Made by a program: the position numbers and the translations under genes. Shown here one piece after another: positions 31,401 through 42,290 of a stretch of 64,000 bases of DNA (position 1 is its first letter; every line of letters starts with the position of its first letter). The DNA is taken from positions 53,318,028-53,382,027 of the forward strand of contig OX638372.1 in NCBI GenBank assembly GCA_951812925.1, written 5' to 3'. A model generated the notes under the pieces. The model made no database searches. It was not told where the DNA came from and saw only the letters and a list, made by a program, of their open reading frames with translations. This stretch comes from Calliopum simillimum (lineage: Eukaryota; Arthropoda; Insecta; Diptera; Lauxaniidae).

Positions 31401-32025
31401 TTATCAATTATACTTATCGTTTCTGCTTAATAAACATCAGCAATTCTTCATTTCCAACTCACTATTAAGCAGCAAAGTTACGGATGCTCTACGTCAATTT
31501 CCAAGAAACTTATACTTTTTGCAATGCTGTGGCACGATTAGCTCAATTCCATGGTACAAATTGCGTTCCATTATGCTGAATGAAAATTCAACTGTAATGT
31601 CAATTGTTTTTCTAATTGCAAGTGCTCGTTATCGATTTGTGGCCCGCATTACGACAAATTCGGACCCAATTAGTTCCTGTGACTCGAAACACAATCAAAT
31701 ACTTGTACGTAATCGTATTTTAAATATGTTCACTTTATTAACAAGTGATTCTGAGGTGTACAGACATGCTGGCAATGCTTTACAACGTAACCCGTTATTT
31801 TGGCGCCTCTATTTATGTTGCTTATCTGATAAAAACACCGCTTTTGAGACAAGTAAGAGATGTTTATTACAAGCCTTAGACGAATGTCCTTGGAGTAAAG
31901 CTTTATATTTTGATGGTGCTACACATGTACCCCAAGAACTTTCACATCTACAAGATTTGTTAATTGAAAAGCATATGCGCGTCTATGCGCTACCAGAAGA
32001 ATTAGAAATATTACGGGAACGATAA
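28465..32025 (+). CDS. NRDE2-like nuclear RNA-surveillance factor (HAT-repeat protein)
   Basis: Two coding exons, 28465-29676 and 30340-32025, with donor GAA|GTAAGT and acceptor TTTTTAG, phase 0; 965 residues. NRDE2 proteins act in the nucleus with MTR4 or the nuclear RNAi machinery. The N-terminus is Asp/Glu/Ser-rich (TDSSSSEDEKVD, about 60-72). YYVDKKPARHYKTIEVLHKP (about 98-117) and RYRKYYRR match the start of the NRDE-2 domain. Later come VLQTWVELIELQ, AERQLEIIQKALIHLPKN and, across the splice, DPQRIVFNEDVCHYIYPLKS. The last resembles the family's 'DpqRiVlFdDi.pyLf' motif and confirms the join. The remaining 500 residues are helical HAT-like repeats. Intron 1 holds a foldback element. The gene converges with the zinc-finger gene, 143 bp between stop codons. 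The family call rests on motif recall rather than a search. Confidence 0.8.
29703..30259. mobile_element. Foldback MITE in NRDE2-like intron ('caggcctgttccgtaatcc' family)
   Basis: Inverted arms begin 'caggtatgttccgtaatccg' and end with the complement 'cggattacggaacaggcctg'. Arms of about 150 bp contain 'aattacttttcatttaggag' and 'gaaaatggtgagtcacacga'. AAT flanks both ends (29700-29702 and 30260-30262). Three more copies (42466-42846, 51819-52194, 57265-57640) lie within the composite elements. This copy has a second palindrome inserted in its middle. Confidence 0.85.
29921..30089. mobile_element. Nested palindrome within the foldback MITE
   Basis: Arms of about 73 bp and roughly 95 percent identity start 'tcccagtgtgccaga(c/t)ggtt'. 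They contain 'acccgttacggatccgttac', with a loop near 'ttcgctttttttttggg'. It is absent from the three other copies of the host element, so it is a later insertion. Confidence 0.8.
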
Positions 32026-32093
32026 ATTAAAATATTATTGACATAAACTTGGATAAAAACAAATGTGAGGAATGTTTGATAAAACATTATCAG

Positions 32094-32140
32094 TTTATTA
32101 GAGTGTTATATTATCATTTTGTTATCATTTATCTAATAAA
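32094..32140. terminator. Overlapping convergent polyadenylation signals
   Basis: AATAAA on the plus strand at 32135-32140 serves the NRDE2-like gene. AATAAA on the minus strand at 32094-32099 serves the zinc-finger gene. Cleavage 10-30 bp beyond each would make the two 3' UTRs overlap by several tens of bases. Confidence 0.6.
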
Positions 32141-32168
32141 TTAAGAAATAAAAATTTTGGAAATATGT

Positions 32169-35100
32169 TTATTTAATTAATTCTACAATCAAATCTTCCA
32201 CATCTTCCGTTTCTTCATCTTTAGTTTTTACTTCAACTTCTTTCATTACGCTATCAGCCTGCACCAATGTTAGTTTTTTACGCAACAGTGGTTTTTTAAC
32301 AATTGATCCTGTTACTTTCCGCAACTCTTCTTCATTCAGCTGAATTGAATGTGCAGTTTTTAAATGTACCTTAAACCTTTCAAGAAAAAAAAAAAAACAA
32401 TTGGGCTCAAAATTAATATTTCAGATTCAACAAATAGCTAACTTTTGTCTTGAAGGATACGCCTTTGGGCAATAACAGCATGGAAATGGCATTTCTGTAT
32501 GTGTGTAAGAGTGTTCCAATAATGCTTTCGATGATGTAAATAATTTGCCGCAATCTTCGCACTGAAGCTTAAGTCCTTGATGCCGCCACATATGTGATCG
32601 TAAATGGCCCTTTATAGCAAATTTCTTGCCGCAAACTTCGCAATTAAATGGATATTCACGTGTGTGGAACCGCATATGTACATTAAGTTCATATTTGCGT
32701 GAAAATTGTTTATCACACTGTAAGCATTTGATTGTTTCACCATTGTGCATCTTCATGTGATTATCCAACGCATACTTTGTCACATAAAATTTTTCGCACT
32801 GGTCGCATTTATAAAGACTACGTTCATTTTCATTTTTATGCACATCCAAATGTCTTCGTAAATAATGTTGAGTTGAAAACTTTTTTCCGCAAATTGTACA
32901 GGCATCCGATTTAATATTTGACTGTTTACGTTCATGGTATTTTAAATGTGCATTGAGTATGCCTATTGTGAAAAAAGTTTTAGCTTAAAAAAATAAAGGA
33001 AAAATAAAATGATTAACTTTCAAAATAATAAGATCTGTTAGGAAAATGCAAATACATATTTGTTCATGTTTATTGCGTTCGTGTAATAAAAACGCAAGAG
33101 ATTAAGCAGCTTTCAGCTTATATACGTAGTTTTTTATATGTACATGGGTGGTTCTACAAACGAGAGAATATTTTGCGGCTCACCTGATTTTACATATTTT
33201 TTGTAACAATAATTCATTGATTTATGATCAATACTAATAGTCTGTTTGCACCGGAGATTTAGGAGTTGATTATGGATGTTTCCAGATTTATTTGACGTTT
33301 AATAAATGAAGAATGCAGTGAGTTACGGCTAAATCACACCATAAATCTCCGGTGGAAAATTGTTTCTAATATGACACTGAAAATTAGCTCAATCCCACAA
33401 AGTGCCAAATTATCAGCCCTTTTTCGCAACTGAAGGTTTAATGATAAATTAAACTCAATTTCGGATGTGCATACGTACACTTTGCACTAAAAATGAGTTA
33501 TCTATTCAATCCCAATAAACAAAAACGTTTGGAAAAAAACTTATTATACGCTTATTGAAGCAAATATTTCGTTTGAAAATTAACTTGCAAAATGTTTGGA
33601 AATTCTTGAATTTTAATTATTTTACAATCGAAATTGGACCCTTCATAGCAAGCTTGTGCAAATCATTTGGAACAAGTTCATTATAAAATGTTTTTATGCA
33701 ATATTTTCGTTTTTATACAATATTTAAAAATTTTTTTTTTTTTAATTTTTCTATTTAAGGTCAATTTTTAAATTAAAAACTTTGTTTTAAATTTTTAATT
33801 TTTAGGTTTTTATTCCAATAAACGCTCTGTCTTATAATTTATGTCAGTATGTAGTTAATATTCTTAAGATTTTGACAAAGGACTCAAAATATAATGTTAG
33901 GGACGCGGTTGAATTTAAGAACAGACTAAATGGTAACGACATTTTTGACGACGAAATATTAGTATCTTTTGACGTGGTAGCACTTTTTCCAAGTATTCCT
34001 GTAGATTTTTGGACATCTTAAGATTTTGTATTAAAGAAAATAGGTATTTTAAATATAATGACAAAATATATGTACAGCTTAGAGGAATGCCGATGGGATC
34101 CCCTGCATCGCCAATTGTTGCTGACATTGTCATGGAAGAGCAACTTGACAAGACATTAGAAGAACTTACACAAAACCACGTTTTTTGACTAAATATGTAG
34201 ATGATCTGTTTGCGATTATTAAAAATACCGAAGTAGAAGAAACACTAAACAAACTTAACACTTTTCATAGACGAATAAAATTTACGATAGAGAAAGAAAC
34301 AAATGGACAAATACCTTATTTAGACGCTCTAGTGATAAGAAAGGATAACAAAATAAAAGTTGACTGGTATCAGAAACCAATGGCAAGTGGACGAATAATT
34401 AACTTCAATTCAAAACATCTAAACAAATTATCTTTAATACAGCTACAAACTTTATTAGACGAATACTCAGGATTAGCGACAAAGATTTCCATACTGACAA
34501 TGAGACAAAAATATTGAAAATACTTGACAAGAATGATTTTCCTATTTGGACCGCAAAAAAACTTCTAAAAATTTTAAGAAAAAAAGAAATAAAGAAAAAC
34601 CAATGGACGAATTACCCAAGATATATAAATCAATGACGTATTTACCATCTTTTTCTGAAAAGTTCAAAAAATCTGACGTCTATGATAAAAACAAATACAC
34701 AATAGCCTTCAAAACAACAAACACATTGAACAAATTATTTAGCAATACAAAATCTAAACTTGACAAAAATGACAAAATCAACTTTATGGTTTATTAAGTT
34801 TATTAAACAACAATTTCCAAACATTTTTATAGTTAATTAAAAGTAAAAAAATTGGTTATGAGAACATTTAGAAATTAGGCCACTTTTGCGAATAGTCGAG
34901 AGGCGAAACGGAAATTTTATTTGGCATTGCAAACAGATATTATTTTTTGTCATTTTTTCAAGTGATGCCAAGTTGCGATTTCGAGATCTAACTAATATCA
35001 AATACTTTTCTCTATTTTAATGTGCGCAATTAACATTAGTTAAAAAGAGACAACTACATCCAGCAATACGAATGCTCCGTATTACGAATGTCCAATGATA

Positions 35101-38100
35101 CGAATGCAATATTTCTTCTACACGTGATTCTATAATACGAACAGCGGTAAATTTTACGGTTCGATAATACGAATGAGAATTTTTCCTTAGTAGGCTCTGC
35201 TCTTTTGCTAAGCATTAAATGCTTAGAATGCATGAAAGAATACGTGGGAAATTTTTCAGAATTTTTAGAACGTTTTGAAAAGCTTTTTTTCGTAAAATCT
35301 GAAAAAAAAAGTTTGAGTTTTTGAAAAGAAGTCTTTCATAGAAATTTACAAAAACCACCAAAATCAATTTCGCGACCCTGTTTATTGACAAGAAAAACCA
35401 GAGCAAAATCCTCGCGCATCGGTAATACAACAATGCCAAATTTTAGCCAAATCGGTCAAATCATGCTTTTTTAACTGGTACAATTGGCGTGTTTTACTTT
35501 AAATTTCTTCTTTTAGTGGCAAAACTTATTAAATATTTTTTTTGGAAATTGAGATTAACAGTGTAGTATGTTTAGCTCAATTCCCATACTTTGTCCATCA
35601 AATATTTTTTTGTTTTTATCAAAACATTGAGGGTATTCTTTAAAATGTGCAAATGCCTCGAAAATCACGTAAACTCGCAATAGTTGCTAAAATTTATACG
35701 AACTTTGTCAGTTTTACGAGCTTTCGAGGCTTTTACACGTTTTAAGAAATACCCTAATTGTGTTTTCCGTTTCCATATCATATCACTCAGAAAAAAAATT
35801 CATAAATTTCCTATTTTTCATAAAATTTTTTCGTAAACTGATGTTTTTCTCTCAAAACAAATATTCGGGTTAGTGAATTTTGTCTCTAAACCGACAATAT
35901 GTCTCAATATAGAAGAAAAAAGGACCAACATTTCGTTGCGATAATACGAATTTTTCGATTTTACGAATAGGGCTGACATTATATAATTCGTATTATTGGA
36001 CGTCGACTGTATATTATTTAATGAACAAGCGTTAAGACTGTAATCCAAGATGCATTTTAAGCATTTTATTAATAATAGTGAATTTTATAAATCGACGCCT
36101 GAGACGAAAAGTAGGATGATTTATTTCTCCTACGAAAACTTGGTTTTCATAAATTTTTGGAAGAAAAGTAGGACGTTTCAAACTTATTTGGACGAAAACT
36201 AGGTTGTTTCATTATATATGACGAAACGTTTCTTCGAAGTTTTATGTATAAAAGTAGGACGTTAAAGATTTTATGACGAAAAATAGGATGTCTGAACATT
36301 TTGGACGAAAACTAGGACGTTTCGATGCCTTGCACGAAAAATAGGTTGTCGTTGATTCTTGTGGCATATTTTTGGCAAGAACTAGGGTGTTTCTTATTTC
36401 ATTACACCAATTTCCTTATTTAAATGAAATATTAATTTCAAGTATTAGTTATTAAGCAAAGGAACGATGAGAATACTTAATATATCTATATATAAATGAA
36501 TAAACGAAATCGGTCCAGTCCTTTTCTATGCCTAAATATCAACATATTCGCTAGAATTTTTTTTTTTTTTTGGAAAGGCTGTGAAGAGGAGCAGTACATT
36601 GGATATATTTTTTTTTAAATGGGCGGTGCCACGCCCCTAAATGGAAAAAACGCTCTTTCAGCTAAGCCACTGTTGATTTTTATGAAATTCAGTTTGAAGA
36701 CAGGTTTAACACTAAGGAACGATAATATGACTATTATGTTTTTAAATGGGTGGTGCCACGTTCTTAGATGGAAAAAACGCTTTCTCGGCTAAAGCACTGC
36801 ACAGATTTTTTTTTTTTTTAAACATTTTGAATTAAATCATATTCATCTGTCGTATGAATGTGAATTTGCTGTAATTTTGTTTAGACTAATCCACGTTTTA
36901 TTTTGGCTATTTCCGCTAATGTATGTTCAGTTCGAACATCAAAACAATAAAAATTTAAGCAGATTTGTTGACGACATGAGCATTTTATTTTATGCATAAT
37001 CTAAAAGAAGCTCACGCCGAAGGATAAGGTTCATTTGAATACATAAAATAAGTTAACTAATTTTTATATGAAATATCCTACTTTTCGTCTAAAAGTTTAA
37101 AACAACCTACTTTTCGTTACAAATTATGAAACGTCCTACTTTTCGTAAAAAAGTTTGAAACGTCCTACTTTTCGTACAAGAATATAAAACATCCTATTTT
37201 TCATAAAAAAAATATGAAACATCATACTTTTTGTTAAAAATTTTGAAACGTACTACTTTTCGTCCAAGAATATAAAACTTCGTACTTTTCATGGAAGAAA
37301 TGAAACATCCGACTTTTCGTTTGTGGCGTCGAAATAATCTGTAGTCATTTTTTAAAAAAGTCTCAGTAAAGAATTCAATTCAATTTTAATTTGCATGAAT
37401 TAGAAAAACCAAAAATCGCTTAAGTAAATTTTAGCAAAAATAAAATTTTCTCCAAGAGTGTGATTTGGAACTGGCCAAGAGTATACTCCACCTTTTATCA
37501 TAATTTTGGAAAACTTCACATTTTATACCAATTCCTTCTGCCTAATGTAAAAGCGTTAAAACAGGTCATATGTTAAAGCCGCCTATAGTACAATAAGTGA
37601 ATTTTATAAAAAGTCTGTACAATCGTTTTTTAAAAAAAAAGTCAATGAAGAATTCAATTCAATTTTGATGTGCATAATTGGAAAATATTTATTTTCCAAC
37701 TAAGACCAAACTAAAAATGGCTAAAGTAAATTTTAACTTAAAAAATTTGCTCCAAAATAATGGCTCGGAACTGTCCAAGTGTATAATCTACCTTTTATCA
37801 TAATTTTGGAACACTTCACATTTAATACCAACTCGGGCCCCTATTGCGAATAGAAACGAAATTTCGTTTCGTTTATACTCGAGAGACGAAACGGAAAATT
37901 TATTTGACATTGCGAACATATATATTTTTAGATACTTTTTCAATAGTGATGCCAAGTTGCAATTTCAAGATCTTACTAATGTCAAATACTTTTCTCTATT
38001 TTAATGTGCGCAATTTACATTGTACGTTTACTGATACGGTGATTCAAATCCTGACCAAAAACCAGTGATTGAATGAATTTAGTAACTTAATAGTAATCCA

Positions 38101-39915
38101 ATTATAGAATATCAATTACTTACAGCATATATAACAGAGATGATTGTTTTTATTAGGGTGCATTAGTTGCTCATGCTCTCTCACTTTGAATTCCATATTT
38201 TTATATTCACAGTGCTGACATTCCTCAATGTGCATATGAAACTTCTCCATATGTTCGGAAAGACTTAGATCGTCTAGACTTTTCTGACATATTTTGCAAA
38301 TATTTAAAGATTCACTAGAATTCGCATTCTTTTTACTTTGAACATCTAATACAATAAAAAATAAAATATTACTACAGTTTTGCACTGTGTAAAATTACAT
38401 TTACTTTACAAACCATATAACTTGTTAGTTTTACGCAATCTCTTTGGTTTTTTAGCTTTTATATTAGAAGTAATTTGTTCCTGTGAATTTTCATTCTCCT
38501 TTAGCTGATCAATAATTTTATTTTTCTCATTATCAATTACTATAACTTCAAGAAAGTTTTGAGTATCGCTATGATCATTATCACCTTCGGATGCAAGCTG
38601 ATTGAGTTCCAAAATATCAATCATATCGTCTTGAATATGTTAATTGTATGCATTAAATGGATAAAAATATAATAAATGTAAGTAGGCCACAGTTAATATA
38701 TAAAATAGAAATTAAGCTATACACTAACAGACAATTTCACAATGCATTGTGAAACAAACAGATTTAGAAGTTTCAGCTTTCTTTATAGCGCGTTTCCACC
38801 GGAGATTTATTAACATGAGGTGAGTTAAGACTAAATCACCTCATAAATCTCCAGTGGAAACAGGCTATAAGTACGCTAAGCTGTGGTCCTATGCGTCGAT
38901 CTCACTGAGAAAAAATTAAGCACATAGGACCAAATCGGTAAAGCTTGAGAGTAATGTGAATTATTCAATATCTTATTTACATTTGCTATAGATATATGAA
39001 AGAGTCTGTCTATACGGGGGGACTCGCGTACGCGAAAACTCAATTAGCGTACGCGAAATCCAGTGAAGTTTTTTCCCCCGGGACGCAGCTTCGTTAAAAC
39101 AGTAATTTTACATAAAAATAGGGGTAAGTGGGCGGCCTGCGGCCGCAGCTCAGGATTTAAACCCGTCAGACATCCAACACCGGCTTCGCGGCGGCCTTCG
39201 GCCGCGGATCAGTACACAAATTAATCAAGTTCCCCGGGGGAAAAAACTTCACTGAATTTCGCGTACGCTAATTGAGTAAATTGAGAGAGAGAGAGAGCTA
39301 ATTGAGAGTTATCGCGTACGCGAGTCCCCCCGTATAGACATTTCTTATATGAAATTTACCATCACTTTGTTGCTTGGAAATACTATCCAAATCATAGACA
39401 TTGTTATGCTCTATAAATTCCTCTTCAATTTTGCATAAAGCATCATTCATTTCATAAACTTCCTGTACACTGCACACTGTATGCACTTCAATTTCGTTAT
39501 CTTCGAACTCTTCATACCCTTCGAACTTAACTGCAGTTTCTTCCATCGTTAATGTTGACGACGATAATTCCTCATTATTTTCCATTTGAATTTCTTGTAA
39601 TTTTAAAACATTTTCTCTTGCAGACTCTTGGAAATACAATGATGCATTTTCTGCCCTCTTCAAAAACTCGTAAGCAATTCTTAAGTCTAAGCCACAAGGA
39701 ACGCAAATACTTTGTGGGACATGGTCCTTGATTTCCTCATTTAAACGAGTACACTCGAGGAAACAATCCATATATGTTAATTTATTTAAGTCTTCTGAAT
39801 CCATATTAGTGGAATCAACATCCTCTGCTGGTTGAGTACTGTCCGAATCAAATGGAGACTCCAAGTCAATGTATTCCAGCGAAGTTTTAAGGCATACGCG
39901 ACATATTGGAAACAT
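32169..39915 (-). CDS. ZAD-domain C2H2 zinc-finger protein, five coding exons
   Basis: Exons in transcript order are 39360-39915, 38414-38629, 38124-38345, 32443-32983 and 32169-32376, 1743 bp, giving 580 residues. The N-terminal ZAD (residues 4-75) has CRVC near its start and CVPC at about 69; in other flies it mediates dimerisation and zinc binding. An acidic linker follows, then a basic KKPKRLRK. Nine C2H2 fingers follow. Exon 3 has CKICQKSLDDLSLSEHMEKF-H and CQHCEYKN...H. The third is split across the long intron and reads CYICSKTFFTIGILNAHLKY-H when the acceptor TTTTTAAG|CTAAAAC is used. Exon 4 has five fingers, and a sixth is completed by exon 5 (CCYCPKAYPSRQK|FKVHLKTAH). The C-terminus is Glu/Val-rich. 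It is probably a nuclear DNA-binding regulator; targets are unknown. All junctions keep phase. Introns hold several transposon insertions. Confidence 0.88.
33239..33362. mobile_element. MITE, 'gtttccaccggagattta' family
   Basis: Ends 'tctgtttgcaccggagattt' and 'aaatctccggtggaaaattg'. The interior is about 80 bp. Same family as 38788-38865, with a single-ended relative at about 16779-16810. Confidence 0.6.
33805..34797 (+). pseudogene. Penelope-like retroelement reverse transcriptase fragment
   Basis: It lies within the 5.1-kb intron between zinc-finger exons 3 and 4. Pieces in different frames read EILVSFDVVALFPSIPVD, then LRGMPMGSPASPIVADIVME, then LTKYVDDLFAIIK with the YVDD catalytic motif, INFNSKHLNKLS and KYTIAFKTTNTLNKLF. 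The order and motif wording match Penelope-like RT (S-F-D-V...P; MGSP-SP-; YVDD-FAI; IPYLD-LV; KWYQKP-). Frameshifts and stops break it at about 34020, 34185, 34517 and 34545. It stops before any GIY-YIG domain. Confidence 0.85.
34872..35040 (+). repeat. 170-bp direct repeat, copy 1
   Basis: About 80 percent identical by eye to 37840-38020 in the same orientation. Landmarks are 'gagaggcgaaacggaaattt', 'gtgatgccaagttgcgattt' and 'tactttctctattttaatgt'-like text followed by 'gcgcaatt'. Non-coding. Confidence 0.65.
35060..36012. mobile_element. Foldback/MITE rich in 'aatacgaat' motifs
   Basis: The left part has 'catccagcaatacgaatgct' and repeated 'tacgaat'. The right end is the complement ('attcgtattattggacgtcg' then 'actgta'). 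TA borders are possible (TcMar/pogo-like), but this is not proven. No coding capacity beyond short chance frames. Confidence 0.5.
36087..37335. mobile_element. FB-like element: inverted arms made of tandem repeats
   Basis: The left arm (about 36087-36360) has eight or so units of about 30-35 bp around 'cgaaaagtaggacgtttc'. The right arm (about 37065-37335) has eight or so units of the complement 'gaaacgtcctacttttcg'. The outer ends are 'tcgacgcctgagacgaaaag' and 'cttttcgtttgtggcgtcga'. This arrangement, long inverted repeats built of short tandem repeats, is that of Drosophila FB (Foldback) elements. The middle (36595-36815) holds units of the 'gggcggtgccacgccc' repeat. No transposase. Confidence 0.75.
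36595..36815. repeat. 'gggcggtgccacgccc' repeat units
   Basis: Two units read 'gggcggtgccacgcccctaa' then 'atggaaaaaacgct'. They are the inverted relative of the repeats at 480-1440 and sit in the middle of the FB-like element. Confidence 0.6.
37840..38020 (+). repeat. 170-bp direct repeat, copy 2
   Basis: Partner of 34872-35040; see that entry. The two copies are 3 kb apart in the same intron. Confidence 0.65.
38788..38865. mobile_element. 78-bp MITE, 'gtttccaccggagattta' family
   Basis: Nearly perfect palindrome: 'gcgcgtttccaccggagatt' and the complement of 'gcctgtttccactggagatt'. TATA stands on both sides. It lies in zinc-finger intron 1. Confidence 0.75.
39007..39340. mobile_element. 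GC-rich palindromic MITE in the zinc-finger intron 1
   Basis: The ends 'tgtctatacggggggactcg' and 'cgagtccccccgtatagaca' are perfect complements. Arms continue for about 75 bp with 'cgcgtacgcg', 'caattagcgtacgcgaaa' and 'agtgaagttttttcccccgg'. The centre holds 'gcggccgc'-type palindromes. A GA microsatellite (about 39279-39298) is inserted in one arm. It begins only about 20 bp beyond the splice donor of exon 1. Confidence 0.8.
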
Positions 39916-40085
39916 ATTTTTCCACTATTTAAAATACCCTCAGATATAAACAAACCAAACAAAATAAATACAATAGAATAAATGGATCTGTCAAAATTGG
40001 GTGCGTTTAGAAGAATATGATACAATAATCATAAGGTAGGCGCAGCTATAAATTGTGCCTCTGCTCCATTATTTTCGCTTCATTA

Positions 40086-40158
40086 GAGCTGGTTCACACC
40101 TGCTTGCCTACAAAAAGTACTATTGCCCGACAATTTAGTATGTCGTTTGAACCAACTC
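40086..40158. mobile_element. 73-bp MITE, TTA target duplication
   Basis: Ends 'gagctggttcacacctgc' and 'gtcgtttgaaccaactc'. TTA at 40083-40085 and 40159-40161 fits PIF/Harbinger. It lies about 170 bp upstream of the zinc-finger ATG, in its probable promoter region. Confidence 0.6.
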
Positions 40159-40562
40159 TTAAATGTCAAATCATAAGTGGTTGTTGACATTTTCTTGATG
40201 GTTTTGACAAGTGAGTTTTAAGACAAAAAAAAATATGTATATGTAAATCCAAAAGATATTTTTTTCGTTTAGTACGGGAATAAATCGAAAGCGCACTGTG
40301 TTGAGCGAAGGCAATGAGCAGGTATTGTCAAAAAAAAAAGTAAACAAATCAGCTGTTTACTTAATGCAGAAAATGTCAGGGTAAAATTTTCATTCCTTCA
40401 TATAAAAAATTTGCATTAGAACATTTTTAAATCAAGTTAACGCTGTCGTCTGGCTACGCTTTAACCGGGGGACGTAGAACTGTTTTCGTATTTCTGTATA
40501 CTTAACTCAAAAATGTAGATGTCTATTTGTAATTCTAACCCAAAGATAGGAGAAGGTAATGG

Positions 40563-40671
40563 TGGTTATCGTGAATCAATATTCCCCGGGAATTTCTCTT
40601 AGACTGCCTTGCATTCTCTATTGCAGTTTAGGTAAAATTCCCCGGGAATGTTGATTCACGATAACCCCCAA
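40563..40671. mobile_element. 109-bp palindromic MITE
   Basis: The left arm 'tggttatcgtgaatcaatat' then 'tccccgggaattt' pairs with the right arm 'aaattccccgggaatgttga' then 'ttcacgataaccccca'. The loop is about 40 bp. Confidence 0.75.
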
Positions 40672-41080
40672 TATGTAACGTAAGAATTTATCTGTGGCAG
40701 GAAGGAAAAACTGCTTCAACAAAAATAAGTTTGAGCTTAATTTTTTAATAGTTTTGGGTAAAATCGCTCTTTCGCTTTTTCACATTATTAAGATCTAAAT
40801 AAGCACTAACAAAACGATCAATATGGGTTTTGTTTTTGACCCATAACTTTTTACTGGTCAAAACTTTTCAGGTGTTTTATATATCGATCAAAAGGTAAAA
40901 AATGCACACAACTTTCTTCTGAAGGACGTAGAATGTTATTTCATCACACTCAAAAGTTATGGCCAATTTTCTAAGTACTTTTTTTTTAGCAATTTAAATT
41001 TTGTATCCGGGTATGAGACACCTAGAAAAATGCAATGAAAATCAGAAAATATGACACAAAAACCCCCTGAATGTGTATTA

Positions 41081-41325
41081 AGGCCGCTTTATACTATCCC
41101 ACAAAGTATTACAACATGTCAGAAAAAAAGTGTGATAGAATTTCATTATACTGTCAATTTTGTATTAACGTGGGGAGGAATGTCAAATTTCATGTATAAA
41201 CTGTCAAAAAAATCAAAACGCTTTTTCATTAGATTGATTTTCTTTAGTTTAAACTAACACACATTGCTTACAACATGTCAATTTGGACATGTCTTTATAC
41301 TTTGTGGGATAGTGTAAAGCGGCCT
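41081..41325. mobile_element. 245-bp MITE, PIF/Harbinger-like (TTA target duplication)
   Basis: Ends 'aggccgctttatactatccc' then 'acaaagta', and the complement of 'aggccgctttacactatccc' then 'acaaagta'. TTA at 41078-41080 and 41326-41328. It ends 34 bp before the composite element. Confidence 0.85.
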
Positions 41326-41561
41326 TTAGCACAAACTTTTATTAATTTTTCGTTACATTAGGTGCGTTTTCGTGGCAAGTGGGCTTAAAGTGGGCTTAAA
41401 TGTGCTAACGGTGGGTCGAACAAAACGCTGCATTGTGAATAGCACTTTCGTAAATGATGTTCTTCTTTATTAACAGCTGACATTTGTTTATGTTTCGGTT
41501 TTTTTTTGTTTAATTTTTTACAAAATTTTCTAGAAAAAATTAAATAGTTTTCTACAGAAAA

Positions 41562-42290
41562 ATGAATGGTTCGAACAAAGTCACATTATGTTTTTTCAAT
41601 ATCGGCGCCAGTGCCAAGGAAAATTCGCTGAAAAATATTTTCGGTAAAAGCAACTTACAGCATTTGGCACATGTCGAAAAATCCAGATTATTCGGGTAAT
41701 GGACATGCTATGGTTTTAAATGTTCAAAAGCCAAGCTTAGGATGTAGCTGCGGTTGTGGTATTAAACATCACATTCACACCAAGGGTGAACGCGAATTGG
41801 TTGAGTTTAACTAATTGTCGCAGAGCGTAAAGCACAAAAAGCAAAAGATGTGCCAACTGCTTTGGATGGATTCACTTGTCGTCAGTTTCAACGTCAATCA
41901 TATAGTTGACACTGAGGAAGAACCCGAAATTGATCCAAATGCTGATGAACCCGATATGGGTGAAATGCGTAGCAAGCCACAATTTCCTACAAAGAAAACC
42001 ACAGGAGGACGACCAATGACCAAAAAATTTATGAGATGTGTTTTTTCGAAGGCGAGTGGAATGATAAAGTATACGCTGTTGCTGGTGATGTGCTCGATGG
42101 TTATCTATATGATTTACTTATGAATTTATTTGAAGAGAAGGGTATCAGCAATGAATTTGTTGAAAAATTGTCTGACCACTTTGCAGCAATGTACCACCGG
42201 GTCTTGATTAATATGAAGAAGGTCGCTGCTTTGGTTTTGGATAGTTTACCATCAGCACATTTCGAAAAAGTACGCCAAGGGACTACAACG
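41562..42290 (+). pseudogene. P32: P32 (MAM33/C1QBP-like) gene fragment, copy A
   Basis: P32 is an acidic mitochondrial-matrix protein of the MAM33 family. Recognisable pieces in several frames are an N-terminus starting at 41562, HHIHTKGERELVEF, AERKAQKAKDVPTALDGF, VDTEEEPEIDPNADEPD then MGEMRSKPQF, and VLDGYLYDLLMNLFEEKGIS then NEFVEKLSDHF. Stops and frameshifts occur near 41697, 41812, 41870 and 42035, and the region between the DGFT and NVNH motifs is partly deleted. The short intron after the N-terminal exon survives in mutated form. Not translatable. About 200 bp of upstream sequence is included in the element. Confidence 0.8.

Noticed and set aside
32963..32983. Alternative acceptor at 32963 for zinc-finger exon 4
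   Set aside because: It keeps phase but gives a finger seven residues too short; the acceptor at 32984-32985 gives a perfect C-x2-C-x12-H-x3-H finger.
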